A stretch of 15,456 nucleotides of DNA, taken from positions 1 through 15,456 of the forward strand of contig CAZTVF010000121.1 of assembly GCA_964616985.1 (NCBI GenBank), read 5' to 3'. The DNA comes from CAZTVF01 sp964616985. GTDB taxonomy: Bacteria > Planctomycetota > Phycisphaerae > SM23-33. How positions within the stretch are numbered: the stretch's first letter is position 1; each line of letters starts with the position of its first letter. Below, in pieces: positions 1 to 7,258 of the stretch. The position numbers were made by a program, and so were the translations under genes. Under the pieces are notes generated by a model. That model was not told the origin of the DNA and searched no databases. It was given only the letters and a program-made list of their open reading frames with translations.

Positions 1-2
1 CG

Positions 3-608
3 CACGAGGCCCTGACCGCGGGGGCGGCCAAGCTCAAGCCCGGCGCGTCGGGGCTGCTGGCCTTGGACTGGAACAACGGCAACCGCACCATCCTGGTCGA
101 CCAGCGATTGACGGGGCTGCTGCTGGGCCAGACGCTGTACACCACCCCGGCGGAGATCTACCGGGCGCTGATCGAGGCGACGGCCTTCGGCGCCCTGACG
201 ATCATCAACCGCTTCGAAGAGTACGGCGTGAAGGTCGAGCAGATCGTCAACTGCGGCGGCATCGCTGAGAAGAACCCGCTGGTGATGCAGATCTACGCCG
301 ATGTGACGGGCAGGCCGATGAAGGTCTCGCGCTCGCCGCAGACCTGCGCCCTCGGCTCGGCCATCGCCGGGGCGGTCGTCGCGGGCGCGGCGGCCGGCGG
401 ATACGACAACTACGCCGACGCCCAGAAGGCCATGACGGGCCTGCGTCCCAAGATGTACAAGCCGAATCCCGTCGCCCACGAGACGTACAAGGAACTCTAT
501 GCCCTCTACCGCCAGGTGCACGACTGCTTCGGCACCAACACATGGAAGGGCGACTGCTCGAACGTGATGAAGACCCTCATCGACATCCGGGCTCGCGTCC
601 GGAAATAA
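3..608 (+). CDS. araB: L-ribulokinase, C-terminal part (gene cut by window start)
   Basis: This is the last 201 residues of a FGGY-family carbohydrate kinase. The frame is open from base 3, so the TTG at 63 is an internal Leu and not a start. The segment GLLALDWNNGNRT corresponds to the GLVALDWFNGRRT region of E. coli AraB. The following stretches, QRLTGLLLG, IEATAFGA, NCGGIAEKNPLVMQIYADV and CALGSAIAGAV, are the usual C-terminal FGGY lobe that closes over ATP and sugar. Known role: ATP-dependent phosphorylation of L-ribulose to L-ribulose-5-phosphate in cytoplasmic L-arabinose catabolism. The C terminus has about the length expected for AraB, so the gene looks intact at this end. A rho-independent terminator follows 23 bases after the stop, so it is the last gene of its unit. 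No other ara gene is visible. Another pentulokinase is the main alternative, but the match to AraB-specific blocks is good. Confidence 0.9.
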   Translation, partial: HEALTAGAAKLKPGASGLLALDWNNGNRTILVDQRLTGLLLGQTLYTTPAEIYRALIEATAFGALTIINRFEEYGVKVEQIVNCGGIAEKNPLVMQIYADVTGRPMKVSRSPQTCALGSAIAGAVVAGAAAGGYDNYADAQKAMTGLRPKMYKPNPVAHETYKELYALYRQVHDCFGTNTWKGDCSNVMKTLIDIRARVRK

Positions 609-630
609 CGCATCGATTCATTCTATGAAG

Positions 631-663
631 AAGCCCACGGGCACAAGTCCGTGGGCTTTTTTT
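631..663 (+). terminator. Rho-independent terminator of araB
   Basis: A perfect 10-bp stem (AAGCCCACGG at 631-640, CCGTGGGCTT at 649-658) is followed by a run of seven T (657-663). The loop bases can add a G-U and a C-G pair, leaving an ACAA tetraloop. It lies 23 bases after the araB stop. The core CCACGGGC-loop-GTCCGTGG is nearly identical to the REP hairpin at 13215-13234, so it may be a co-opted repeat (see findings). On the minus strand the hairpin is followed only by CTTCTTC, so it would be a poor terminator for the convergent gene. Confidence 0.9.
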
Positions 664-739
664 GTTGGCGGATGATGCGGGCGCGGCCAGTTCCTCGGGC
701 GCCGACCTCAGAAGGCGCCACCCGGACATGGCCTCTGCC

Positions 740-759
740 GCTCGCGGCGGATCGCGAGC
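740..759 (-). terminator. Hairpin directly after the activase stop (terminator-like, no T run)
   Basis: GCTCGC (740-745) pairs with GCGAGC (754-759) around an 8-base loop, immediately beyond the stop codon of the minus-strand gene ending at 760. There is no T run on the minus strand, so this could be an mRNA 3' stabiliser or a Rho-associated end rather than an intrinsic terminator. Confidence 0.25.
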
Positions 760-3700
760 CTACAGCAGCGAGACCTCGACCTCTTCGCGCTTGGGCTGCA
801 CGTGGATACGCTCTTTACGCCAGGGGCGAAGGATGCCCTTGCTGTCCAGGTACGCCTCGCAGCGGGTCATCATGCCAGCGTCGTTGCTGTGCCCGTCGAA
901 CTGCAGCGAGAGGAACGGCTTGCCCGAGGCCTGGCGGATGAAGTGCTTGATGAACGAGTCCGGCCCGCACTTGAAGTTCGTGATGTAGATGATGTGCAGG
1001 TTCTCGTGGCGGCCGACCAGCTTGGCCGCGGCGAGGATCCGCCGACCCAGGTCCCAGAACATGTTGTCGTTGATGTCGGTGATGTCGATGTCGTTGACGT
1101 CCAGGACATCCAGCGGCAGGCAGTTGGCGCCGTAATAATCCCGCAACTTCTGCGCCACCGACAGGTTCATGCCGGCATCGTGGATGTTGTAGGGCCGGCC
1201 GATCAGCACGATGCCCGGCGCCTTGGTGTCTTCCAGCACGGCCAGGGCCTTGGCGCCCTCGGCGCGAAGCGTCGCCCCGAACGCCTGCTGGGCCGCGTAC
1301 GCCTGCTCGAGGGAAGCGGCCAGCCGCTTCTTGTCCACACCCAGCGGCAGCAGGGCCTGCTGCAGTTCCTTGAGCACCACGCCCGCCCCGTCGCGAAAGT
1401 GAATGGTGGGCGTGATGAATTTGTCCATGTGTTCTTCGATGCCCGCCGCCCGGCGGATGACGAACGGCATCGTCTGGTGCCAGGGGCACAGGTGCGACTC
1501 GCACCCCATCCACTGGGTCGCCAGCGACACGATGTTGGGCATCAGGATGCGATCGACGCCCTTCTCGATCAGGTTCACCACGTGTCCATGGGCCACGATG
1601 ATCGGGTGGCAGGGCTCGGCCACGACCGAGTCGAGCCCGGCCTGGCAGATCTTCTTATTGGTGGGGTCCGACAGGACGGTCTTGAAGCCGCACCCGGCCA
1701 GCAGCGTCCGCCAGAACGGCAACTGCTCCATCGCGAACATCGTCAGCGGAATGCCCACGGTGCGGGCGTTGCCCTCCACCTTCGGCAGGGCCGAGTCATC
1801 CAGCAGCTGCTTCATGCGGAAGGAGACGAGGTCGTCGATGACCGGCTTCTGCGCGCTCTTGACGCGTTTGCGGAAGCGGTCGGAGCACTTGTCGCCCCAG
1901 TAGGTCTTCTCGCCCTCGACGTCGAATTCCTGGATCTGGCACTGGTTGGAGCACCCCTTGCAGGTGAACTCGCGCAGCTTGTGATCGACCTTGCTCATGT
2001 CGTAGCCGCGGAAGCGGCTGGCGGCCACGTGCAGCGTCGCGCGGCTGTGATGCACCGGGGCCTCGCCGCCCTGCTGCGAGATGTACGAGCCGATCTCCTG
2101 CACGCCGCGGGCGGCAGAGACCGCCTCGCCGGCGGTCATCTTGTCGCGGGCGAGCAAGGCCGAGCCGATCGCGCCGATCACGCCGTTGTGCGGCGGGACG
2201 ACAATTTGCTTGCCCAGCACGCAGGAGAAGGCGGCGGCCACCGCGTCGTTGTAGGCCGTGCCGCCCTGGAAGAAGATGCACTCGCCGACGGGCCTGTCGC
2301 GGACCACGCGGTTGATGTAGTTGTAGGCCACCGAGTACGCCAGCCCGGCCACCAGGTCGGCCTTGTTGGCCCCGCGCTGGAGGTAGCTGTTGACGTCGCG
2401 TTCCATGAACACGGTGCACCGCTCGCCCAATCGGATGGGGGCCTCGCTGGACAGGGCCATGCGGGCGAACTGCCCGATGATGGAGATGTCCAGTTCCTCG
2501 GCCCGCTCCTCCAGGAAGCTGCCCGTGCCGGCGGCGCAGGCCTCATTCATCGTGAAGTCCACGACCACGCCGTCCTGCAGCGAGATGTATTTCGAATCCT
2601 GCCCGCCGATCTCGAAGATCGTGTCCGGCACGCGGCCGTCGAGCATGGTCTGGCCGACGAAGGTGGCGCCCATTTTGTGGGCGGTAATTTCATCGTTGAT
2701 CGTGTCGGCCCCGACGAGTTCGCCGATGAGTTCGCGGCCCGAGCCGGTGGTGCCCACGCCCAGAACGTTGAGGCGGTCGCCCCACTCCTTGTGCACGTTG
2801 GCCAGGGCCTCGGTAACCACCTGGACCGGGCGGCCCTTGGTGCGGACGTAGACCTCGATCAACAACTTGCCGTCGGTGTCGATGGCGACCACGTTGGTCG
2901 ATACGCTGCCGATGTCGATGCCCAGGTAGACGTCGATCTTGCTGGTGCCCGGGGGCGGCGGCGTGGGGCGGACGCGGTCGCGAAGCAGCAGCACGTTGTC
3001 CATCGACAGCGGCTCCTGCGTGGGGAACACGCCGTGGGCCGAGTCGCTCGCCGCGCGAAGGTCGGCCATGCGGGCGAGGTCCGCCGCGTGGGTCGAGCCG
3101 GCCGCCAAAGCGGCCGCCCCGATGGCGGGCACGTGGGCGTACGCCGCCGGGATGATCATCTGCGATTCATCCAGTTCGAAGGCCTCGCGCATGGCGCGGA
3201 CGACGGCGCTGTTGGCCATCACGCCGCCCAGCATCACCACGGGGGCCTCGATGGGGTGGCTCTTGACGACGGCCGAGCGAAAATTGCGGGCCACCGCGTT
3301 GCACAGGCCGCGGAGCACCTCGGCCGGGGAGTAGCCCTTCTGCTGGGCGTGGATCATGTCGCTCTTGGCGAAGACGCTGCATCGGCCAGCGACTTGTGCG
3401 GCCCGCTGGGCGTCGTCGCAGAGCTTGCCGACGTCCTCGATGGCATACTTGAGGCGGCCGGCCTGCTGGTCGATGAACGAGCCGGTTCCCGCCGCGCAGT
3501 CGCCGTTGGTGGCGTAATCGACGATGTGAAAGACCTCGCCGTCGCGCGTCAGGCGGAGGTATTTGGAGCTCTCGCCGCCCATCTCGAAAACGGTGCGGGC
3601 GTTGATGTTCAGTTCGGCCAGGCCGCTGGCGATGGCCTTGAACTCGTTGACCAGGGTGGCGCCCAGCTTGGCGGCGGCCAACTTGGCCCCGCTGCCGGTG

Positions 3701-3942
3701 AGGCAGACGCCCTTGACGTTGGCGGCCCCGACGGCCGCGAGCACCTGCTCGAGCATCTCCGTCGCCGCGGCCAGGGGTTTGCCCTTGGTGCGGTGATATT
3801 CGCTGAGGTACAGCCGTCCGTGCGGCCCGGCCTGCTGGCCCAGGGGGGTAAATCCGTCCACGTGGACGTCCTGGCCGCCTTCAATCAGCAAGGCGGCGGT
3901 TGCACTGACAGCACCGATGTCTATTCCGATATAGCAGGCCAT
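760..3942 (-). CDS. Fused double-domain acyl-CoA dehydratase activase (BadF/HgdC-type ATPases + HgdB/DUF2229-like part)
   Basis: A 1060-aa protein with two tandem BcrAD/BadFG/HgdC-type ATPase domains (about residues 2-285 and 335-600) and a C-terminal HgdB/DUF2229-like region (about 650-1045). Each ATPase domain has a phosphate-binding motif (IGIDIGAVS, near residue 5; LGIDIGSVS, near 340), a second acidic motif (FEMGGESSKY; FEIGGQDSKY) and the two Cys that in HgdC hold a [4Fe-4S] cluster between subunits: Cys149 and Cys188, then Cys469 and Cys509 (NGDCAAGTGSF, GRCSVFAKSD; NEACAAGTGSF, ERCTVFMERD). The C-terminal part has a four-Cys cluster (661, 664, 668, 686) and more Cys at 778, 814, 819 and 992. 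Known role of the family: ATP-driven one-electron transfer to 2-hydroxyacyl-CoA dehydratases or benzoyl-CoA reductases. The partner and substrate of these large fusions are generally unknown, and no dehydratase gene is in view. I chose ATG 3942 because GGAG lies 8 bases upstream and the promoter at 3975-4002 predicts a start site near 3968. A TTG at 3963 would extend the frame by 7 residues but is unlikely. Confidence 0.9.
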   Translation of the reverse strand: MACYIGIDIGAVSATAALLIEGGQDVHVDGFTPLGQQAGPHGRLYLSEYHRTKGKPLAAATEMLEQVLAAVGAANVKGVCLTGSGAKLAAAKLGATLVNEFKAIASGLAELNINARTVFEMGGESSKYLRLTRDGEVFHIVDYATNGDCAAGTGSFIDQQAGRLKYAIEDVGKLCDDAQRAAQVAGRCSVFAKSDMIHAQQKGYSPAEVLRGLCNAVARNFRSAVVKSHPIEAPVVMLGGVMANSAVVRAMREAFELDESQMIIPAAYAHVPAIGAAALAAGSTHAADLARMADLRAASDSAHGVFPTQEPLSMDNVLLLRDRVRPTPPPPGTSKIDVYLGIDIGSVSTNVVAIDTDGKLLIEVYVRTKGRPVQVVTEALANVHKEWGDRLNVLGVGTTGSGRELIGELVGADTINDEITAHKMGATFVGQTMLDGRVPDTIFEIGGQDSKYISLQDGVVVDFTMNEACAAGTGSFLEERAEELDISIIGQFARMALSSEAPIRLGERCTVFMERDVNSYLQRGANKADLVAGLAYSVAYNYINRVVRDRPVGECIFFQGGTAYNDAVAAAFSCVLGKQIVVPPHNGVIGAIGSALLARDKMTAGEAVSAARGVQEIGSYISQQGGEAPVHHSRATLHVAASRFRGYDMSKVDHKLREFTCKGCSNQCQIQEFDVEGEKTYWGDKCSDRFRKRVKSAQKPVIDDLVSFRMKQLLDDSALPKVEGNARTVGIPLTMFAMEQLPFWRTLLAGCGFKTVLSDPTNKKICQAGLDSVVAEPCHPIIVAHGHVVNLIEKGVDRILMPNIVSLATQWMGCESHLCPWHQTMPFVIRRAAGIEEHMDKFITPTIHFRDGAGVVLKELQQALLPLGVDKKRLAASLEQAYAAQQAFGATLRAEGAKALAVLEDTKAPGIVLIGRPYNIHDAGMNLSVAQKLRDYYGANCLPLDVLDVNDIDITDINDNMFWDLGRRILAAAKLVGRHENLHIIYITNFKCGPDSFIKHFIRQASGKPFLSLQFDGHSNDAGMMTRCEAYLDSKGILRPWRKERIHVQPKREEVEVSLL

Positions 3943-3974
3943 AGAGCGAGCTCCAACCCTCAAAGGGACATAAC

Positions 3975-4002
3975 ATTATGCGCGGAACTCGCTATTTATC
4001 AA
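3975..4002 (-). promoter_or_regulatory. Predicted sigma70-type promoter of the activase gene
   Basis: On the minus strand, TTGATA (4002-3997) and CATAAT (3980-3975) are separated by 16 bases, each with 5 of 6 consensus matches. Transcription would begin near 3968, giving a leader of about 26 bases that contains the GGAG ribosome-binding site of the ATG at 3942. The block is AT-rich against a GC-rich background. Confidence 0.6.
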
Positions 4003-4063
4003 GGGCAAATCCGGACAGGGGATCACGGCGCGTGAAAGCGGGTACTTCGGCCCGGCCACATCG

Positions 4064-4304
4064 CCGCCCCATCGGGGCGGGTGCGCTTAGCCAGGGCCAA
4101 ACGCGGCGTAGCCCCCGGATGACGTGCTGCTACCAGAACGGCCGCCCCGAAAGGCGCGGCTGGAGAACGCCACCGTAGCTCACCGGCCGCCCCCTTGGGG
4201 CGGCGACTCGTTGATGGCGAGTGTCCGGGGGCTGCGTCCGGGTACGGACTTGCCCCCGGCTAAACGCCGACCGCTCCTTCGGAGCGGATAGGGTCGAAAG
4301 CCGC
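4064..4304. repeat. Cluster of GC-rich stem-loops in the gene-free block 3943-4398
   Basis: The 456-base intergenic stretch has no credible gene. It holds several perfect hairpins: CCGCCCC-ATC-GGGGCGG (4064-4080, 7 bp), GCCGCCCC-CTT-GGGGCGGC (4186-4204, 8 bp), a nested structure with outer arms CCGGGGGC (4225-4232) and GCCCCCGG (4252-4259) and inner arms GTCCG and CGGAC, and CCGCTCC-TTC-GGAGCGG (4271-4287, 7 bp). None is followed by a T run, so they look like REP-type palindromes and not terminators. A GTAG lies 10 bases before the second hairpin (4175-4178). Confidence 0.6.
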
Positions 4305-4360
4305 CCCCCTACCGGCCGGAGGTCCGCAATTGCCTAACGCCGCCGCTCGCGAAGCTCTTC

Positions 4361-4388
4361 AATCCGCAATCCGAGATCCGCAATCCGC
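4361..4388. repeat. Degenerate tandem heptamer repeat, AATCCGC type
   Basis: Four consecutive 7-base units (AATCCGC, AATCCGA, GATCCGC, AATCCGC) end 10 bases before the stop codon of the esterase gene. Within it ATCCGCAATCCG occurs twice (4362-4373 and 4376-4387). From memory, such short AATCCG strings recur in intergenic DNA of many unrelated bacteria and often yield spurious peptides like QSAIRNPQSAI in annotated proteins. Function unknown. Confidence 0.65.
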
Positions 4389-4398
4389 AATTGCGCCC

Positions 4399-6672
4399 CT
4401 ACTCTTCCGATGGATAGCTGCCCGGCATGGTCGCGGGGGCCTGGGCGGGCTTGCCGCGAACCTGGCGGAGCATCCACAGGTACAGTTCCAGTGTGTTGTA
4501 GGCGGCGGTCCAGGAGTCGTGGCCGGCCGTGGGATAGATCGTCAGCCGCACGCGGCCGTGAATGGCCCGCAGGGCCTCGACCATGTCGTAACTCAGCTTC
4601 ACGGGCACGGTGGGGTCCTTGGCGCCGTGGAAGACCCAGACGGGCACATCCTTGAATAGCACAGCATCGGCCGGCGAGCCGCCGCCGCAGATCGGGGCCA
4701 CCGCGGCGAACAGATCAGGCCGCTCGGCCACCCATTGCCAGCTGCCGTAGCCGCCCATGCTCAGGCCGGTGAGGTAGACGCGATCCGGGTCGACGGGGTA
4801 CTTGGCGAGGATCTCGGCGTACATGTCGTCGAGGACCGGCAGATTCCACCACTCCCTCGAGGCCGGGGCGATGACGATCATCCCCAGTTCCGGGTGGGCC
4901 TTGACGAACCTCACCGGCACCGATTTCTCCTGGGCGGCCGCCCCGTTGTCGCCCCCGCCCGAGCCGTGCAGCGAGATCAGCACCGGCCACTTCTTCGTCT
5001 TGTCAGCCTCGATGCCCTCTGGCAGGTGCGCGTAGTACTCGTACGGCGTGAGGTTTCCGGTCTTGCGTTTGAGCTCGTGGATGAACTTGAGATTCCAGTT
5101 CATCGGGTTGGTGCGGCCATACGTCGACTTGTTCGCCTGCACCTGCTGCAGCCAGCCCAGCGTGATGGCCGCATCGGCGGACTTCTGGAGGAACTCCGCC
5201 GTCTGCTGGGGCGTGCGGCCGGGGTCGGCCTTGCCCGGGCGGCCGCCGAAACGCAGTTCCTTCAGGAACGTCTGGCCGTTGCCGAGGGTGTCGGGGCCCA
5301 GGCGGGCATCGAGGCGCTCCAGCAGGGCGACGTGTTCCTTCGCCAGGGCGGCCAGGCCGAACTGCTTGCCAAACTCGCCCTTGGCGACCTTGCACGCGGC
5401 GAAGTCCGCGCCGTTGGCCACGCGAAGCAGCGTGTGATACCGCTTGATGCCGGGCTCGCCCTGACGGTCGAACTCGACAATGGCCGCGTACAGGCCGGGC
5501 TTGTCGGCCGACTTCACGACCTCGTAGTTGGCGTCGAAGAAGGTCACCTTCACGGCGTGGGGGCCCAGGATGTTGTTGGCCTCGGCCTGGTTCTCAAAAC
5601 TCCATTCCGGCAGCTTGGCCGTGGCAAAGACGTACTGGCTGAAGGCGACGTCCAAGCCCCGCAGCGCCCTCTCCCGCTGCGCGGCGATCGCCGGCAGCGG
5701 CAGCGACTGGATGATCTTGCCGTCCAGCAGGATGTCCAGCAGTTTGTACTCCGTGCCGTACGGCGGGAACGGGCCGTTGAAACCGACTTCCGCCAGACTT
5801 GTAGAGTTCCTGGGTAGGCTGGATCCCATCTCCTTACCGTCGATCTGGAAGGAGATTCTCTTGTTGTCAAGGTCCCTGCCTACAACGGTGACATGGGTGG
5901 CCTTCATGCCGACGTACCCGCCGCGCGCGGTGGCGTTGACGGGGTCGCTCGCCTTGTCCGACAGGCGCAGCGCGTAGGTTTTCATCGTGTCGGCGAAGAT
6001 GCCCACACCCGGATACCACACCGCGTTGACCTGCCGGCCTTCCTTGTCCTGGTCGTCCACGAACATCGTGAAGCCCACCTCCACGCCGGCGGCAGGCTTG
6101 ACGCCGATGTTCTCCCACGGCAGCAGCACTTCCAGGACGTAGCCGCCCTCGATCTTCGTGCGGGCGGCCTTCAGCGAGGGCGTGACCTTCTTGAGGGCGT
6201 CATTCTTGCGGTGATCGAAGAACTTGTAGCGGAGTTCTTCGTGCTTGCCATCGACGCCGGGGGCAATGACGGCCTGGATCAGCTCCTTGCCGCCCCGCTT
6301 GTCGGCGAGGTACAGCTCGACCGCATCCTTCTGCCAGAGCGTCTCGAGGTCGTCGTCCTCGACGAAATAATCATCCTTCACCGTCACCAGGACGAGCAGG
6401 CCGCGGTCGTCCCACGCCAAGCGGAAGCGGGCGTCGAAGTCGGAGGCGGCCTTGAGCCTGCCATCGAGCCCGGCCATGATCTCGACCTTCATGCCGCCGT
6501 CGCCCCAGTCATCGGCCTTGCCGTCGATGGCGATCTTGTCGAGGCGCGGGATGTCGAAGATAGGCGAGTGGTCGCCGCCGGCCGGCATGCTGGTGGGCAC
6601 AGCATCGGCGGCAAAGAGAATCGGGGCCAGGCACAGGATGGCACAGAACACGAGGGCGGCGTGGTAGGACAT
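4399..6672 (-). CDS. Secreted CBM9-like domain / alpha-beta hydrolase (esterase) fusion
   Basis: A 757-aa exported protein. Residues 1-24 form a signal peptide (MSYHAALVFCAILCLAPILF, then AADA). About 40-237 resemble a family 9 carbohydrate-binding module: an IDGKADDW opening, RLAWDDRGLLVLVTVKDDYF, WQKDAVELYL and GGYVLEVLLPWENIGV. Residues 240-540 are unassigned. The C-terminal 180 residues are an alpha/beta-hydrolase of the PHB-depolymerase/feruloyl-esterase-like kind: oxyanion segment LISLHGSGGGD, nucleophile elbow GLSMGGYGS (Ser638), acid HGAKDPTVP (Asp686) and base AGHDSW (His718). Inferred role: de-esterification of a polysaccharide outside the cytoplasm; the substrate is not known. I chose ATG 6672 because GGAGA sits 6 bases upstream and a signal peptide begins at once. 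The frame stays open to a TTG at 6786, but those residues carry no signal peptide. Another in-frame ATG at 6684 lacks a Shine-Dalgarno sequence. The gene appears monocistronic. Confidence 0.85.
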   Translation of the reverse strand: MSYHAALVFCAILCLAPILFAADAVPTSMPAGGDHSPIFDIPRLDKIAIDGKADDWGDGGMKVEIMAGLDGRLKAASDFDARFRLAWDDRGLLVLVTVKDDYFVEDDDLETLWQKDAVELYLADKRGGKELIQAVIAPGVDGKHEELRYKFFDHRKNDALKKVTPSLKAARTKIEGGYVLEVLLPWENIGVKPAAGVEVGFTMFVDDQDKEGRQVNAVWYPGVGIFADTMKTYALRLSDKASDPVNATARGGYVGMKATHVTVVGRDLDNKRISFQIDGKEMGSSLPRNSTSLAEVGFNGPFPPYGTEYKLLDILLDGKIIQSLPLPAIAAQRERALRGLDVAFSQYVFATAKLPEWSFENQAEANNILGPHAVKVTFFDANYEVVKSADKPGLYAAIVEFDRQGEPGIKRYHTLLRVANGADFAACKVAKGEFGKQFGLAALAKEHVALLERLDARLGPDTLGNGQTFLKELRFGGRPGKADPGRTPQQTAEFLQKSADAAITLGWLQQVQANKSTYGRTNPMNWNLKFIHELKRKTGNLTPYEYYAHLPEGIEADKTKKWPVLISLHGSGGGDNGAAAQEKSVPVRFVKAHPELGMIVIAPASREWWNLPVLDDMYAEILAKYPVDPDRVYLTGLSMGGYGSWQWVAERPDLFAAVAPICGGGSPADAVLFKDVPVWVFHGAKDPTVPVKLSYDMVEALRAIHGRVRLTIYPTAGHDSWTAAYNTLELYLWMLRQVRGKPAQAPATMPGSYPSEE

Positions 6673-6710
6673 TGGTTTCTCCATCACGGCCATGGCGAGC
6701 CGCAGGGCGG

Positions 6711-6719
6711 ATGATAGCA
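6711..6719 (-). promoter_or_regulatory. Predicted extended -10 promoter of the esterase gene
   Basis: Minus-strand TGCTATCAT is an extended -10 element (TGn plus TATCAT, 5 of 6 matches). No good -35 is seen. The start site would be near 6704, about 32 bases before the ATG at 6672. Confidence 0.4.
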
Positions 6720-6771
6720 CGAGGTGGCGGAGCAATCCAGCCGGCATCGGACGCGTCTGCATGCGTCGAAA

Positions 6772-6823
6772 GGCACTGCAAAGCAAACAAGCCCGAGCCG
6801 TCTATATGACGGCGCGAGCTTGT
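6772..6823 (-). terminator. Long hairpin with T-rich tail, likely terminator of the small-ORF transcript
   Basis: A 16-base arm (6787-6802) pairs with 6808-6823 around the loop TATAT with only two mismatches. Read on the minus strand the stem is followed by a T-rich tail (TTGTTTGCTTTGC). It lies 28 bases beyond the stop of the 37-aa ORF and upstream of the esterase promoter, where a terminator would isolate the two units. Confidence 0.55.
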
Positions 6824-6850
6824 TCGCGAGTCTCAACACTTCGTCGAAAT

Positions 6851-6964
6851 CTATGCGCTGACGCCACGCCAGGCAGCGATAGGCTTTGAGCACCAGACGA
6901 ATGCGGCCAGGGCGAGGACAAACATGACAATGAGGGCAAATCCACCGAGAGCGACTTTGAGCAT
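6851..6964 (-). CDS. Small single-pass membrane protein, 37 aa
   Basis: This is a short ORF supported by its context. ATG 6964 is preceded by AGGAG with 5 bases between. The frame encodes one hydrophobic segment (residues 4-24, VALGGFALIVMFVLALAAFV) followed by a short polar tail with Cys25, Lys27, Trp32 and Arg33. This is the typical form of small inner-membrane proteins with the C terminus probably in the cytoplasm. A hairpin terminator follows at once. An in-frame ATG at 6985 would add 7 residues but has no ribosome-binding site. I do not recognise a family. It lies in an otherwise gene-free region between the esterase and glycosyltransferase genes. Confidence 0.5.
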   Translation of the reverse strand: MLKVALGGFALIVMFVLALAAFVWCSKPIAAWRGVSA

Positions 6965-6986
6965 AGTCTCTCCTTTCACGAGCATG

Positions 6987-7027
6987 AGCAATTGAGCCTA
7001 ACTACCCAGTCACCAGCAGTTGAGCCT
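6987..7027. repeat. Pair of 13-bp direct repeats upstream of the small membrane protein gene
   Basis: AGCAATTGAGCCT (6987-6999) and AGCAGTTGAGCCT (7015-7027) match at 12 of 13 positions and are 28 bases apart, start to start. That is close to three helical turns, so a regulator could bind both on one face. They are 22 bases or more upstream of the ATG at 6964. Confidence 0.35.
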
Positions 7028-7065
7028 GTCTGCCGGAATACTGAGTCTTCCTATCGGCAAACGTA

Positions 7066-7149
7066 TCACGGATATTCAGGGCTTACAACAACAAAAACAA
7101 CGATTTTTGAACCCTTTTGATCCTCCTGTGCAACATAAGTAAAGTCCAT
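7066..7149 (-). CDS. Possible 27-aa small protein or leader peptide
   Basis: ATG 7149 is preceded by a full GGAGG with 7 bases between. The ORF encodes 27 residues (starting MDFTYVAQEDQKGSK, then a Val-rich stretch and a Pro end). The segment is AT-rich compared with neighbouring DNA. A second GGAGG occurs inside the ORF, so the two Shine-Dalgarno-like blocks form a repeat (ATCCTCCTGYGC on the plus strand, near 7120 and 7154). It is 101 bases upstream of the 37-aa ORF and in the same direction, so it could be a leader peptide of that transcript. No homology is recognised; it may be chance. Confidence 0.3.
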   Translation of the reverse strand: MDFTYVAQEDQKGSKIVVFVVVSPEYP

Positions 7150-7222
7150 ATTTTATCCTCCTGCGCCCTGTCGGAGATGACGTGAATCAGACCAAGCGGG
7201 CGGAGTCGCTCGCATCTCCCAC

Positions 7223-7251
7223 TTGGCACCGCCGCGCGGTGAGGGTAGGAT
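7223..7251 (+). promoter_or_regulatory. Predicted promoter of the glycosyltransferase gene, probably giving a leaderless mRNA
   Basis: TTGGCA (7223-7228) and TAGGAT (7246-7251) are spaced by 17 bases, with 5 and 4 consensus matches. The expected transcription start, about 7 bases after the -10, is at or next to the A of ATG 7259. If correct, the transcript has no 5' leader. Confidence 0.4.
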
Positions 7252-7258
7252 ACCGCCC

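Noticed and set aside
802..4035. A 1077-codon open frame on the plus strand
   Set aside because: It is the antisense shadow of the activase gene. Its translation is low-complexity (rich in Val, Asp, His, Ala, Gly) without motifs, while the minus strand gives clear ATPase motifs.
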